DNA of 19,162 nucleotides, taken from assembly GCA_964489835.1 (NCBI GenBank), contig CAZBBC010000083.1, positions 1-19,162 of the forward strand, in the 5' to 3' direction. This DNA is from CAZBBC01 sp964489835 (GTDB taxonomy: Bacteria; Calditrichota; Calditrichia; JAJRVZ01). The notes beneath the pieces were generated by a model. The model was given only the letters and a program-made list of their open reading frames with translations. It was not told where the DNA came from and made no database searches. Numbering within the stretch: the stretch's first letter is position 1; each line of letters opens with the position of its first letter. Of the stretch, positions 7,303 through 15,608 are shown one piece after another. Position numbers and translations under genes: made by a program.

Positions 7303-8250
7303 ATGGAGCGATTTAAACTTGAACGGGTTAACAATTTTATTATGGAAGCAATAACTGACCACACATGGGAATCAGGGGCAGTCTTTAATCCTGGAGTCGC
7401 AGGAAAAAATGGTGAAATTCACCTCTTATATCGCGCGGTTGAAGGAAATAATTATTCGTCTATCGGTTATGCAAGATTGGATTTGAAAGGCAATGTTTTA
7501 CAGCGGTGGGATAAACCGGTCATTGCCCGGGAATGGCCAATAGAGAAGCATGGTTGTGAAGATCCCAGAATTGTTTTTTTTGAAAATCGTTATCTTATTT
7601 TCTATACCGGCTTTGATGGTAAGAATCCTCAAAAAGGAGAAAATGCCCGCATCATTATGGCTGAAACAGCAGATTTTATTTCTTACAAAAAAATTGCAAT
7701 GGTTGGACCAGATCGACAAGACAAAGACGCCATGATTTTTCCTGAAAAAATTAAGGATAAAATTGCATTTATTCATCGAATTGAACCCAATATTCACTTA
7801 GCCTATTTTGACGATATAGAACATTTGAGTAAACCGGAAGCAGCTTATTGGCCGGACCATATAAAAAACTTACAAAATCATACCCTTTTATATCCGGTTT
7901 TTAATTGGGAAACGAAAAAAATAGGTGTCGGTCCACCTCCTTTAAGAACAGATGCCGGATGGTTATTGATATACCATGGTGTTGACAATGCAATGACCTA
8001 CCGCGCGGGAGCAGCCCTCCTTGACATAAATGATCCCTTCAAAATTATTGCCCGGCTTCCATATCCCATTCTCGAACCTGAAAAAGAATATGAAAAAATC
8101 GGTGATGTAAATATGGTGGTATTTCCACAAGGTGCCATCGTTTCAAATAATGAATTACAGGTATACTATGGTGCTGCCGATAAAGTCATAGGTTTTGCTG
8201 TATGTAAAGTATCAGATATTATTGATGCACTATGGAAGCACCGCTCATAA
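7303..8250 (+). CDS. GH130 beta-mannoside phosphorylase (or beta-1,2-mannosidase), short form
   Basis: A 315-residue protein without signal peptide, hence cytoplasmic, with the full five-bladed beta-propeller motif series of GH130 ('glycosidase PH1107-related'). Motifs are W22-E-S-G-A-V-F-N-P-G, G84-C-E-D-P-R89, K141-D-A-M-I-F-P, H158-R-I-E-P-N-I, 'GVGPPPLRTDAGWLLIYHGV' with H225, Y233-R-A-G-A, and a closing 'VYYGAADKVIGFA'. D87 corresponds to the Asp proton donor conserved in the family. GH130 members mostly phosphorolyse beta-mannosidic bonds to give mannose 1-phosphate. Some hydrolyse beta-1,2-mannosides and lack the basic phosphate-binding residues. Here H158, R159 and H225 are present, which leans toward phosphorylase, but the acceptor (mannose, glucose, GlcNAc) and linkage cannot be read off. 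Length matches the compact phosphorylases. AAGGA at 7288-7292 precedes ATG by 10 bases. Confidence 0.88.
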   Translation: MERFKLERVNNFIMEAITDHTWESGAVFNPGVAGKNGEIHLLYRAVEGNNYSSIGYARLDLKGNVLQRWDKPVIAREWPIEKHGCEDPRIVFFENRYLIFYTGFDGKNPQKGENARIIMAETADFISYKKIAMVGPDRQDKDAMIFPEKIKDKIAFIHRIEPNIHLAYFDDIEHLSKPEAAYWPDHIKNLQNHTLLYPVFNWETKKIGVGPPPLRTDAGWLLIYHGVDNAMTYRAGAALLDINDPFKIIARLPYPILEPEKEYEKIGDVNMVVFPQGAIVSNNELQVYYGAADKVIGFAVCKVSDIIDALWKHRS

Positions 8251-8370
8251 AAGTAATGATATCATATATCAACTACAGGACAGAATCTTTTATTATAGCG
8301 TTTAACAGACCTAACAATATGCAGGCTATCGAAAACTAATTCAGTATAAAATGTAGCTATAGGAAAACCT

Positions 8371-9819
8371 ATGCAAGTTAGAAGAACGGACATCGTGCTT
8401 AAACCAGACCATAGACGTGTTTTATTGAGACCATTATCATTAATGGACAAAGTCCGGACCAGCAGTGTCATCTCGAGGATTTTCGCGCTCTCTGAAAAGG
8501 AAGTAGAATTTCATCTTAATCAAATTTTAACCGAATTTGCCGGACGTCACCATGATATTATGGGATTTTATGAAACACGTTTTAAGGAAATGTTATCCTA
8601 TATACCACCTGATACACATTGCAGTGCAACAAGAGCCCTCATCATCGGTGCATATTTTTCCCATGAATATTCGCTGGAATCAGCAGCCCTGTTCAATCCT
8701 TCGATGGTTTGGCATCCTGATCAGCATGGATTGCCGGAGGGAAATCATCGAATTATTCTCAGCCTCAGAGCAACCGGAGAAGGTCATATCTCATCAATTA
8801 CTTTTCGATCAGGAACTATTGATAAATACAATAATATCACAATCGATCAGCCCAGCCGACTGGTCATTGCCCCGGAAATACATACCCATCCGTCAATATT
8901 TAAAAAACAATATTTTATTAATAATATAATAGAATTGGGTTTATCGGATTTTGTTGAAAACAGCCTGATTTATGATTTACCGGAAAAGTTTACTCTAAAC
9001 GAACTTAAAGAAAAGATTGAACTGAATTTACCTCTAATACCGGCGGAAAGAAAAGTTTATCATTCAGCGGCCAATTCTATGTTGTCTTTCGCTCTAGCAG
9101 AGTATCAACTAAAGTTTAATCCTGATCATGATATATCTGAACGTGTAATATTTCCAGTGTCACCTTCAGAGATTAAAGGAATAGAAGATGCCCGATTTGT
9201 ACAATTTAAAGATGGTTCGGAGATAAACTACTATGCAACTTATACAGCATTTGATGGTTATAACATACAACCTAAATTACTTGAGACGCGGGATTTTATA
9301 AATTTCACTTTTCGGCCGATTACAGGTCCGGCTATTAAAAACAAAGGTCTGGCATTGTTTCCGAGAAAAATCAATGGCAGGTATGCCATGCTCTCAAGGC
9401 GGGACAGTGAAAATAATTTTATCATATTTTCTGATGATTTGCATTTTTGGAAAGATGATGAAATCATTCACAGACCTGTTTTTCCATGGGAATATATTCA
9501 ACTCGGTAATTGTGGATCGCCACTCGAGACAACAGCGGGATGGCTTGTTCTCAGCCATGGCGTAGGAGCGATGCGTAAATATGTAATCGGGGCTTTCTTA
9601 CTAGATCTCGAAAATCCTACACGGGTAATCGGTAGAACTTCAAAACCTGTCTTATTTCCTGAAATAAATGAGCGTGAAGGTTATGTACCAAATGTTGTCT
9701 ATAGTTGTGGCAGTGCTGTGCATGGGAACGAACTCATTATTCCATATGCGATGTCAGATTATAGCAGTAGCTTCGCCGCTGTTAACCTGAAGGATCTGCT
9801 GGATGAACTTACCGTTTGA
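8371..9819 (+). CDS. GH130-family protein, long form with helical N-terminal extension
   Basis: A 482-residue cytoplasmic protein. The first ~100 residues are helical and lack GH130 motifs. The rest follows the longer GH130 type: 'ESAALFNPSMV' near residue 104, 'GIEDARFV' with D273 in the place of the EDPR proton donor, 'KNKGLALFPRKINGRYAML', S342-R-R-D345, 'LGNCGSPLETTAGWLVLSHGVG' with H396, 'GAFLLDLENPTRVIGR', and 'EREGYVPNVVYSCGS'. The proline of EDPR is replaced by alanine, and the sequence is clearly not a duplicate of the preceding GH130, so the pair probably splits substrates or chain lengths. From memory this long form accompanies the 'DD-ARA' six-hairpin family, here at 5889-7193. 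Activity, phosphorylase or hydrolase, is not known from sequence. It follows a 120-base gap with AGGA at 8361-8364, six bases from ATG, and may have its own promoter. Confidence 0.85.
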   Translation: MQVRRTDIVLKPDHRRVLLRPLSLMDKVRTSSVISRIFALSEKEVEFHLNQILTEFAGRHHDIMGFYETRFKEMLSYIPPDTHCSATRALIIGAYFSHEYSLESAALFNPSMVWHPDQHGLPEGNHRIILSLRATGEGHISSITFRSGTIDKYNNITIDQPSRLVIAPEIHTHPSIFKKQYFINNIIELGLSDFVENSLIYDLPEKFTLNELKEKIELNLPLIPAERKVYHSAANSMLSFALAEYQLKFNPDHDISERVIFPVSPSEIKGIEDARFVQFKDGSEINYYATYTAFDGYNIQPKLLETRDFINFTFRPITGPAIKNKGLALFPRKINGRYAMLSRRDSENNFIIFSDDLHFWKDDEIIHRPVFPWEYIQLGNCGSPLETTAGWLVLSHGVGAMRKYVIGAFLLDLENPTRVIGRTSKPVLFPEINEREGYVPNVVYSCGSAVHGNELIIPYAMSDYSSSFAAVNLKDLLDELTV

Positions 9820-9854
9820 TATTTATCTAACGGATCAGATTTCCATTATCAGCG

Positions 9855-12317
9855 ATGAAAAAAATGATGAGTAAAAAGCAGTTATTACATGACAACTGGA
9901 TAGTACAACCAGCATTGAAATCCTTTGTTCCGGAAGGTGTAAAAATATCTTCTGAAGGAATAGAGGCACAGGTACCGGGTACTGTCCATACAGATCTTTT
10001 AAACAACGGACTGATTGCTGATCCTTTTTATGCTGATAACGAAAAGAATCTTCATTGGATTGACACTATCGATTGGATTTATAAATCCAGATTTGATTTT
10101 CCTTCCAAATTCAAAGTGGAAAAACCAGTTCATATAGTATTTGAAGGTTTGGATACCATTGCGGATATCTATTTAAATGGTGAAAAGATTGGTAATACAA
10201 AAAATATGTTCAAGTGTTATCAGTTCGACATTTCAACCAAAATTAAGAAAAAGCAAAATCGCCTTCAGATCAGATTTTGGTCTGCACGCCAGTATGGATT
10301 GAAAAATAAAAGTACCATTCATCAGTTCCCGACCGCCCGCCACTCCGAGCGGGTTTTCATACGTAAAGCGCAGTATTCCTTTGGCTGGGATTGGGGTCCT
10401 GCTTACCCAACGACCGGTATCTGGCGTCCTGTTTATCTTATCCAGCATGAGAAAGCCTGGATTGATTCTGCAGGGTTCAGCACACTTTCTATTAATAGTA
10501 AGCGGGCTAAAACCCGGATCTCCGTAAAACTTTCGGGTAATATCACTCCTGGTTTTAAGATCATAATGACCTTATCCGATACAAAGCAAACCTATAAAAT
10601 TGAAAAAATATTGACCAGTGAAAAATCAGTCCAACTTGATTGGGATATCAGAAATCCGGAACTATGGTGGCCCAATGGACTCGGAAATCCGCATCTCTAT
10701 CATCTGGAAATTACTCTTATCGATGAAGACGGGAATTGTCTTGACTGTTGGCAGCACCGGGTGGGAATCCGCACGATTATACTCCAGCGGGAGGATAAGG
10801 GAAAGAACACTTTTAGATTTTTGGTAAATTCTAAACCGGTTTTTATTAAGGGGGCGAACTGGATTCCAGGCGATTCTTTTCTCCCCAGGATTACCGAAAA
10901 TCAATATGATCATCTGCTGACACTCGCCCGGGATGCCCATATGAATATGATTCGTGTATGGGGAGGGGGAATATATGAAAATGATATTTTCTATGATCTC
11001 TGCGATCGGTTAGGCCTGATGATTTGGCAGGATTTTATGTTTGCCTGTGCTGCTTATCCTGAAAATGAGGATTTTATAAAAAATGTAATGGAAGAAGTCG
11101 AACAAAATATCAATCGTCTCCAATATCATCCAGCAATTGCAATCTGGTGTGGTAATAATGAAAATGAATGGATCTGGTACCGGGATGGTTGTGGTAAAAT
11201 ATACAAAATGCCGGGATATTCTATTTTTCACAAACATATTCCTGAATTGCTCAAACAACTGGACCCAGTTCGTCCTTATTGGCCGACCACACCTTTTGGG
11301 AATGAAGATGACCCAAATGATCCTGTCAGTGGTAACCGGCATGTCTGGGACATCTGGAGCCAATGGGTGGATTATACGGAGGTTTCAAAAGATAAAAGTC
11401 ACTTTGTCACCGAATTTGGATTTCAATCTCCTGCCAATTACTCAACGTTGTCAGATGTGATCCCCAAATCTGAAATGAATCCGCATAGCCGTCAATTCGA
11501 ATTCCATAATAAACAACATGAAGGTGCCGAACGCTTAATCCGCTTCCTTGCCGGCCATTTACCGATTAAAACCAGAATCAAAGACTACATCTATCTTACC
11601 CAGTTAAATCAGGGCCTGGCTTTAAAGTGTTGTCTGGAACATTGGCGGATGCGGTGGCCTGAAACCAATGGCAATATCATCTGGCAATTAAATGATTGTT
11701 GGCCGGTAACCAGCTGGTCATTAATAGATTCAAAAGGCTTGCCGAAACTGGCTTATTATTTTGTAAAACGAGCTTTTTCTCCACAATTGATAGCTTTCCA
11801 ATATGAAAAAGAGCAGATAAACTTAGTCATCTCCAATCAATCCGCTGAAATATTCAGCGGCTATGCAGAACTTTACCAGATATCCTCCGGAAACGGTCGG
11901 ATCTTAAACTCAAAAACCATAAGTGTAGAAGTGAAATCCCAGGCGATAAAAAATATCTGGCAAATGGCAGGGACTGCCTTAATTGAAGACGGAAAGACAA
12001 TACTGGTGGCGCGTCTTCTGGATGCATCAGGGAAACAATTAAACATTAATTATTTTCAGGGACCGCGTTGGAAATTTGTGAAACTTAATAAATCTGAAAT
12101 TAATCTAGATTATGCTAATAATCGAATAGAACTTACCAGTCCTTCTTCTGCTTTCTTTGTGACCTTGCAACATCCTAATCTCATATTTGCAGATAATGGT
12201 ATAATTCTTATACCGGGGGAAAAATTCACAATATCGGTGATTGGCGGTACTTTAAGTACTGAACAAATAAAGAATATAAAGGTCAACACATTAAATCATT
12301 ACCTGGCCCGAAAATAA
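9855..12317 (+). CDS. GH2 beta-mannosidase
   Basis: An 820-residue enzyme with the three N-terminal GH2 modules and a TIM-barrel. The jelly-roll opens with 'NWIVQPA' and 'VPGTVHTDLL...IADPFYADNE', a signature of beta-mannosidases, followed by 'FEGLDTIADIYLNG' and 'RKAQYSFGWDWGPAYPTTGIWRPV'. The barrel has 'FIKGANWIPGDSF', 'MIRVWGGGIYENDIFYDLCDRLGLMIWQDF', the acid/base E436 in W431-C-G-N-N-E, and the nucleophile E520 in 'VTEFGFQS'. The family hydrolyses terminal non-reducing beta-D-mannose, typically beta-1,4. No signal peptide is present, so it acts in the cytoplasm on imported oligosaccharides. Length is normal for the family. It begins 35 bases after the GH130 gene with no strong ribosome binding site. 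ATG 9864 and 9867 are alternative starts. Specificity could extend to related sugars, but the mannosidase motif set and the GH130 neighbours agree. Confidence 0.92.
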   Translation: MKKMMSKKQLLHDNWIVQPALKSFVPEGVKISSEGIEAQVPGTVHTDLLNNGLIADPFYADNEKNLHWIDTIDWIYKSRFDFPSKFKVEKPVHIVFEGLDTIADIYLNGEKIGNTKNMFKCYQFDISTKIKKKQNRLQIRFWSARQYGLKNKSTIHQFPTARHSERVFIRKAQYSFGWDWGPAYPTTGIWRPVYLIQHEKAWIDSAGFSTLSINSKRAKTRISVKLSGNITPGFKIIMTLSDTKQTYKIEKILTSEKSVQLDWDIRNPELWWPNGLGNPHLYHLEITLIDEDGNCLDCWQHRVGIRTIILQREDKGKNTFRFLVNSKPVFIKGANWIPGDSFLPRITENQYDHLLTLARDAHMNMIRVWGGGIYENDIFYDLCDRLGLMIWQDFMFACAAYPENEDFIKNVMEEVEQNINRLQYHPAIAIWCGNNENEWIWYRDGCGKIYKMPGYSIFHKHIPELLKQLDPVRPYWPTTPFGNEDDPNDPVSGNRHVWDIWSQWVDYTEVSKDKSHFVTEFGFQSPANYSTLSDVIPKSEMNPHSRQFEFHNKQHEGAERLIRFLAGHLPIKTRIKDYIYLTQLNQGLALKCCLEHWRMRWPETNGNIIWQLNDCWPVTSWSLIDSKGLPKLAYYFVKRAFSPQLIAFQYEKEQINLVISNQSAEIFSGYAELYQISSGNGRILNSKTISVEVKSQAIKNIWQMAGTALIEDGKTILVARLLDASGKQLNINYFQGPRWKFVKLNKSEINLDYANNRIELTSPSSAFFVTLQHPNLIFADNGIILIPGEKFTISVIGGTLSTEQIKNIKVNTLNHYLARK

Positions 12318-12384
12318 TCGGATTGATCTGGAAATCATAGAGCGAATTTAATAAAAACAGCAACCAGATTTTTTAGGAAGTACG

Positions 12385-15300
12385 ATGAAAAAAGTATATG
12401 CTATATTTGTATTTATGTTGATGTTTATTCTTGCGTACGATGATAGTGTCGCCCAACAATTAAATATCAACCGGATCGAACAGATGCCAAACCAACCCTC
12501 TCCGTATGAGATGAGAGATTGGAAACAGGTGACTTTAGGTTATGATACCCTTGTTTTTGATTTTAACCGGGAAGGGGAATATTTACCGCTAATCTCGTGG
12601 ATGACAAATACCATCAACTATCCGAACCATGAAAGTTTCCGATTGCATACGGTGGTAGGAACACCTTACCCTTTATCTTCAGAAGCAATTAATGTGATAC
12701 CAGCAGTTATTGGAGCCAGTCTTGCCGGAATCGATAAGAGCACACAGAATGGTTACAATTGGGTCCTTTTCTGCGAAGAGTTTTTTAACAAACGTCCTGA
12801 AGAAAATGTATATCTGAATCATCCGGTCGCCCAGAGCGGCGATGATTGGTGGTATTCCACCATGCCAAACATATTCTTTTATCAACTGTATGATCTCTAT
12901 CCACAAACCGGAGATTTTTCCTACCAATTTACTTCCGTTGCCAATCAATGGTTACATGCCGTGGAAACAATGGGGGGAAGTGCCACTCCCTGGCATCTGC
13001 CGGATATGGATCACCGTGGATGGTATCTCTCATCAATGACACCTTATGATGATGATGTTCATCAACCGGAAGCCGCCGGAGCGATTGGCTGGCTTTTATA
13101 TCATGCCTACCGGGAGACCGGTCAGGAAAAGTACCGTATGGGGGCTGAATGGGCCCTGGAATTCCTGAGTAACTGGCCTACAAATCCTTCCTATGAATTA
13201 CAATTATCATATGGCACATATATAGCGGCACGGATGAATGCCGAACTGGGTACACAATATGATATTGAAAAGATCATTAACTGGTGTTTCGATGTCGGAC
13301 CACTGAGAAATTGGGGAGCGGTACTTGATGAATGGGGCGTCTACGATGTTTACGGATTAATTGGCGAAGCTGATGGAAGCAGTGATTATGCATTTGTTAT
13401 GAATACCTTCGAACAAATCGGAGCGCTGGTACCGCTGGTACGCTATGATGACCGGTTTGCCAGAGCTATCGGCAAATGGGTGCTTAACGCTGCCAACGCC
13501 TGTCGTCTTTTTTATCCGAATTATCTGTCAGACCTTCGTCAGGATAGCGAAGCATGGGCGCATACCTATGATCCCAAATCATACATTGCCCACGAAGCCA
13601 TGCGGCAAATGAATGGCTTTCCCTATGCCACCGGGGATGCCATCGACGGTGGTTGGGGAGCCACCAATCTTACGTTATACGGCTCATCACATGTCGGGAT
13701 ATTGGGTGGTATCATTGATACGACCATTGTGGATAAAATTCTCAGATTAGATCTGCTGAAAACAGACTACTTCCATGATCAAGCCTATCCCAGTTATCTT
13801 TACTACAATCCTTATGATGAGGAAAAAATTATTGAACTCAATACGGGAGAAGGAACGCATGATCTATATAATGCGGTAACGGATGAAAAGTTCAGCACCG
13901 GGGTGAGCGGGATTACGACAATAACCATACCTGCCGATGCTGCCATGCTGGTCGTTATCCTGCCGGCAAGTGGCGTTCTAAGTTATGATTTGGATAAGAT
14001 GTTGGTGAATGATGTGATTGTCGATTACAGATCCGATCAGAGTACCCTGAATTATCCGCCGAGGATAAAAGGTTTGGGAGCGGCCTCAGAAATTGTGACC
14101 CTGAACGATTCAACAGCTATTTTTTGCACTTCAGAGGATAAAGATAATGATTCTCAGAACTATTCATGGCAAACCGACGGAGGTATGATCAAAGGTAGTG
14201 GACCACAGATTCAGTGGATAGCCCCATCCGTTAGTGGTGATTATAGTATCATCTGTTGGGTGGATGATAACAACGGCGGTCAGGATTCTGCAAGTATCCA
14301 TGTTCAGGCGATGGAAAGGATAAATTCAAATCCTCAGATACAGGGGATGCATGCCGAACCACGAAAAATTGATCTGGGCTCGGAGTCTACCATCGTTTGC
14401 TCAGCATATGATGCGGATGGAGATGAACTTGCCTTTTACTGGTCTTCTGAAGCGGGCAGTCTGGAAGTCTCCGATTCAAGTGCGGTCTGGACAGCACCGT
14501 CCATCAAAGGGGATTACTTTATTGTTTGCCGTGTTGAAGACGCATACGGCGGATCAGCGGTTGATAGTATTGATGTTGCTGTCAGGGATCTTTCACAGGT
14601 TGAAGAGGGAGACCTTGTCGCTTATTACCCATTTGATGGAAATTCGAATGATGCCAGCACGTTTGGTAATCATGGTACGGTCCATGGGGCCACTCTGACC
14701 GCAGACCGATTTGGGGTGATGAGTAAAGCCTATTATTTTGATGGTCAGAATGATTATATCCTTGTCCCCAATGCCTCCAATCTCAATTTTCAGAATTCAA
14801 TCACTGTTAATTTCTGGATAAAAATAACCGAATTTTTTGATGCACGTGAAGCTTATCCTCTCTCTCATGGAAACTGGGAAAGAAGATGGAAATTTTCAAT
14901 TGGGGACAGGAAGATTCGCTGGACAGTAAAAACTGAGAGTCAAGTTAAAGATGTTGATTCGGAGTATCAGCTGAAATTGAACACCTATTATAATATTACC
15001 GGTTTGTATAATGGTTCAGATTTTGAACTGTATATAAACGGTGTACTGAATCGATTTACACAGTTAGCAGGACAAATCCTAACCACCACAATCGATCTTA
15101 CAATCGGACAGATGCTTCCGGATAACAATCAATACAATTTTAAAGGCGTCATAGATGATATACGTATTTACAATTATGCCTTGTCAATGCAGGAGATCGC
15201 TGAATTATATGACATAAACCTGCCCATCGCCAAAGAACCTCTAAACCCGGTTCCGGCAACAAACAATCTGGAACAGAATTATCCAAATCCGTTTAACGAA

Positions 15301-15534
15301 CAAACAATGATCCGGTATCAGATTGGTAAACCCGGTCCGGTGCAAATAAATGTTTTCGATATTCTCGGCAGAAAAGTAAAGAATCTCATAAGTACGAACC
15401 AAACGTCGGGTTATTATTCCATCTATTGGGATGGTACCAATGAAGCGGGAATTGCCGTTACCTCGGGTATTTATTTATATGAGCTGAGAACCAAAAATTA
15501 TTTTAACCGACGTAAATTACTGATGTTAAAGTAA
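12385..15534 (+). CDS. Secreted T9SS cargo: unknown helical domain, two Ig-like repeats, LamG, sorting domain
   Basis: A 1049-residue exported protein. Signal peptide with cleavage near SVA-QQ (residue 23). Residues about 25-545 are a helix-rich domain I cannot place. Features include 'SGDDWWYSTMPNIFFYQLYD', 'GGSATPWHLPDMDHRGWYLS', 'DDDVHQPEAAGAIGWLLYHAYRETGQEKY' and 'GGWGATNLTLYGSSHVGILGG', with aromatic helices that resemble (alpha/alpha) toroids of glycosidases or polysaccharide lyases. Residues about 553-735 hold two Ig/PKD-like repeats. About 738-948 is a LamG/concanavalin-type domain ('LVAYYPFDGNSNDASTFGNHGT' to 'GVIDDIRIYNYALS'), often sugar-binding. Residues about 960-1049 are a type A T9SS sorting domain ('LEQNYPNPFN', 'VFDILGRKV', 'SGIYLYELR', final 'RRKLLMLK'). 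It is therefore a surface or released protein, plausibly the polysaccharide-attacking component of the locus. AGGAAG at 12376-12381 supports the start. Domain edges are approximate. Confidence 0.8.
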   Translation: MKKVYAIFVFMLMFILAYDDSVAQQLNINRIEQMPNQPSPYEMRDWKQVTLGYDTLVFDFNREGEYLPLISWMTNTINYPNHESFRLHTVVGTPYPLSSEAINVIPAVIGASLAGIDKSTQNGYNWVLFCEEFFNKRPEENVYLNHPVAQSGDDWWYSTMPNIFFYQLYDLYPQTGDFSYQFTSVANQWLHAVETMGGSATPWHLPDMDHRGWYLSSMTPYDDDVHQPEAAGAIGWLLYHAYRETGQEKYRMGAEWALEFLSNWPTNPSYELQLSYGTYIAARMNAELGTQYDIEKIINWCFDVGPLRNWGAVLDEWGVYDVYGLIGEADGSSDYAFVMNTFEQIGALVPLVRYDDRFARAIGKWVLNAANACRLFYPNYLSDLRQDSEAWAHTYDPKSYIAHEAMRQMNGFPYATGDAIDGGWGATNLTLYGSSHVGILGGIIDTTIVDKILRLDLLKTDYFHDQAYPSYLYYNPYDEEKIIELNTGEGTHDLYNAVTDEKFSTGVSGITTITIPADAAMLVVILPASGVLSYDLDKMLVNDVIVDYRSDQSTLNYPPRIKGLGAASEIVTLNDSTAIFCTSEDKDNDSQNYSWQTDGGMIKGSGPQIQWIAPSVSGDYSIICWVDDNNGGQDSASIHVQAMERINSNPQIQGMHAEPRKIDLGSESTIVCSAYDADGDELAFYWSSEAGSLEVSDSSAVWTAPSIKGDYFIVCRVEDAYGGSAVDSIDVAVRDLSQVEEGDLVAYYPFDGNSNDASTFGNHGTVHGATLTADRFGVMSKAYYFDGQNDYILVPNASNLNFQNSITVNFWIKITEFFDAREAYPLSHGNWERRWKFSIGDRKIRWTVKTESQVKDVDSEYQLKLNTYYNITGLYNGSDFELYINGVLNRFTQLAGQILTTTIDLTIGQMLPDNNQYNFKGVIDDIRIYNYALSMQEIAELYDINLPIAKEPLNPVPATNNLEQNYPNPFNEQTMIRYQIGKPGPVQINVFDILGRKVKNLISTNQTSGYYSIYWDGTNEAGIAVTSGIYLYELRTKNYFNRRKLLMLK
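14041..14575 (+). repeat. Two tandem Ig/PKD-like protein repeats within the T9SS cargo gene
   Basis: Two units of about 90 residues share the skeleton 'P.I.G......I.L...' then 'I.C.S.D.D.D...Y.W....G' and 'W.APS..GDY.I.C.V.D..GG...DS'. The clearest match is 'WIAPSVSGDYSIICWVDD' against 'WTAPSIKGDYFIVCRVED'. They act as spacers between the N-terminal domain and LamG. DNA identity is moderate, so this is an old duplication. Confidence 0.75.
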
Positions 15535-15608
15535 TATCAGATGAACAATAGAGAATATCTTTTTTACTCATGTCCTTACAATTATCCTTGTTCGAAAGGC
15601 ATCAGATC

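Noticed and set aside
7498..7797. Minus-strand open frame of 99 codons opposite the first GH130 gene.
   Set aside because: The + strand frame carries all GH130 motifs; the antisense frame has low-complexity composition and no family resemblance.
8256..8265. Palindrome ATGATATCAT just after the first GH130 gene, a possible operator.
   Set aside because: Ten-base palindromes are expected many times in 19 kb, and there is no second copy or associated promoter nearby.
10662..11363. Minus-strand open frames opposite the beta-mannosidase.
   Set aside because: They are antisense shadows of the GH2 catalytic region and lack ribosome binding sites or recognisable domains.
15535..15608. Possible terminator after the T9SS cargo gene, with a T-run at about 15558-15566.
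   Set aside because: No stable GC-rich stem precedes the T-run, so intrinsic termination is not supported.
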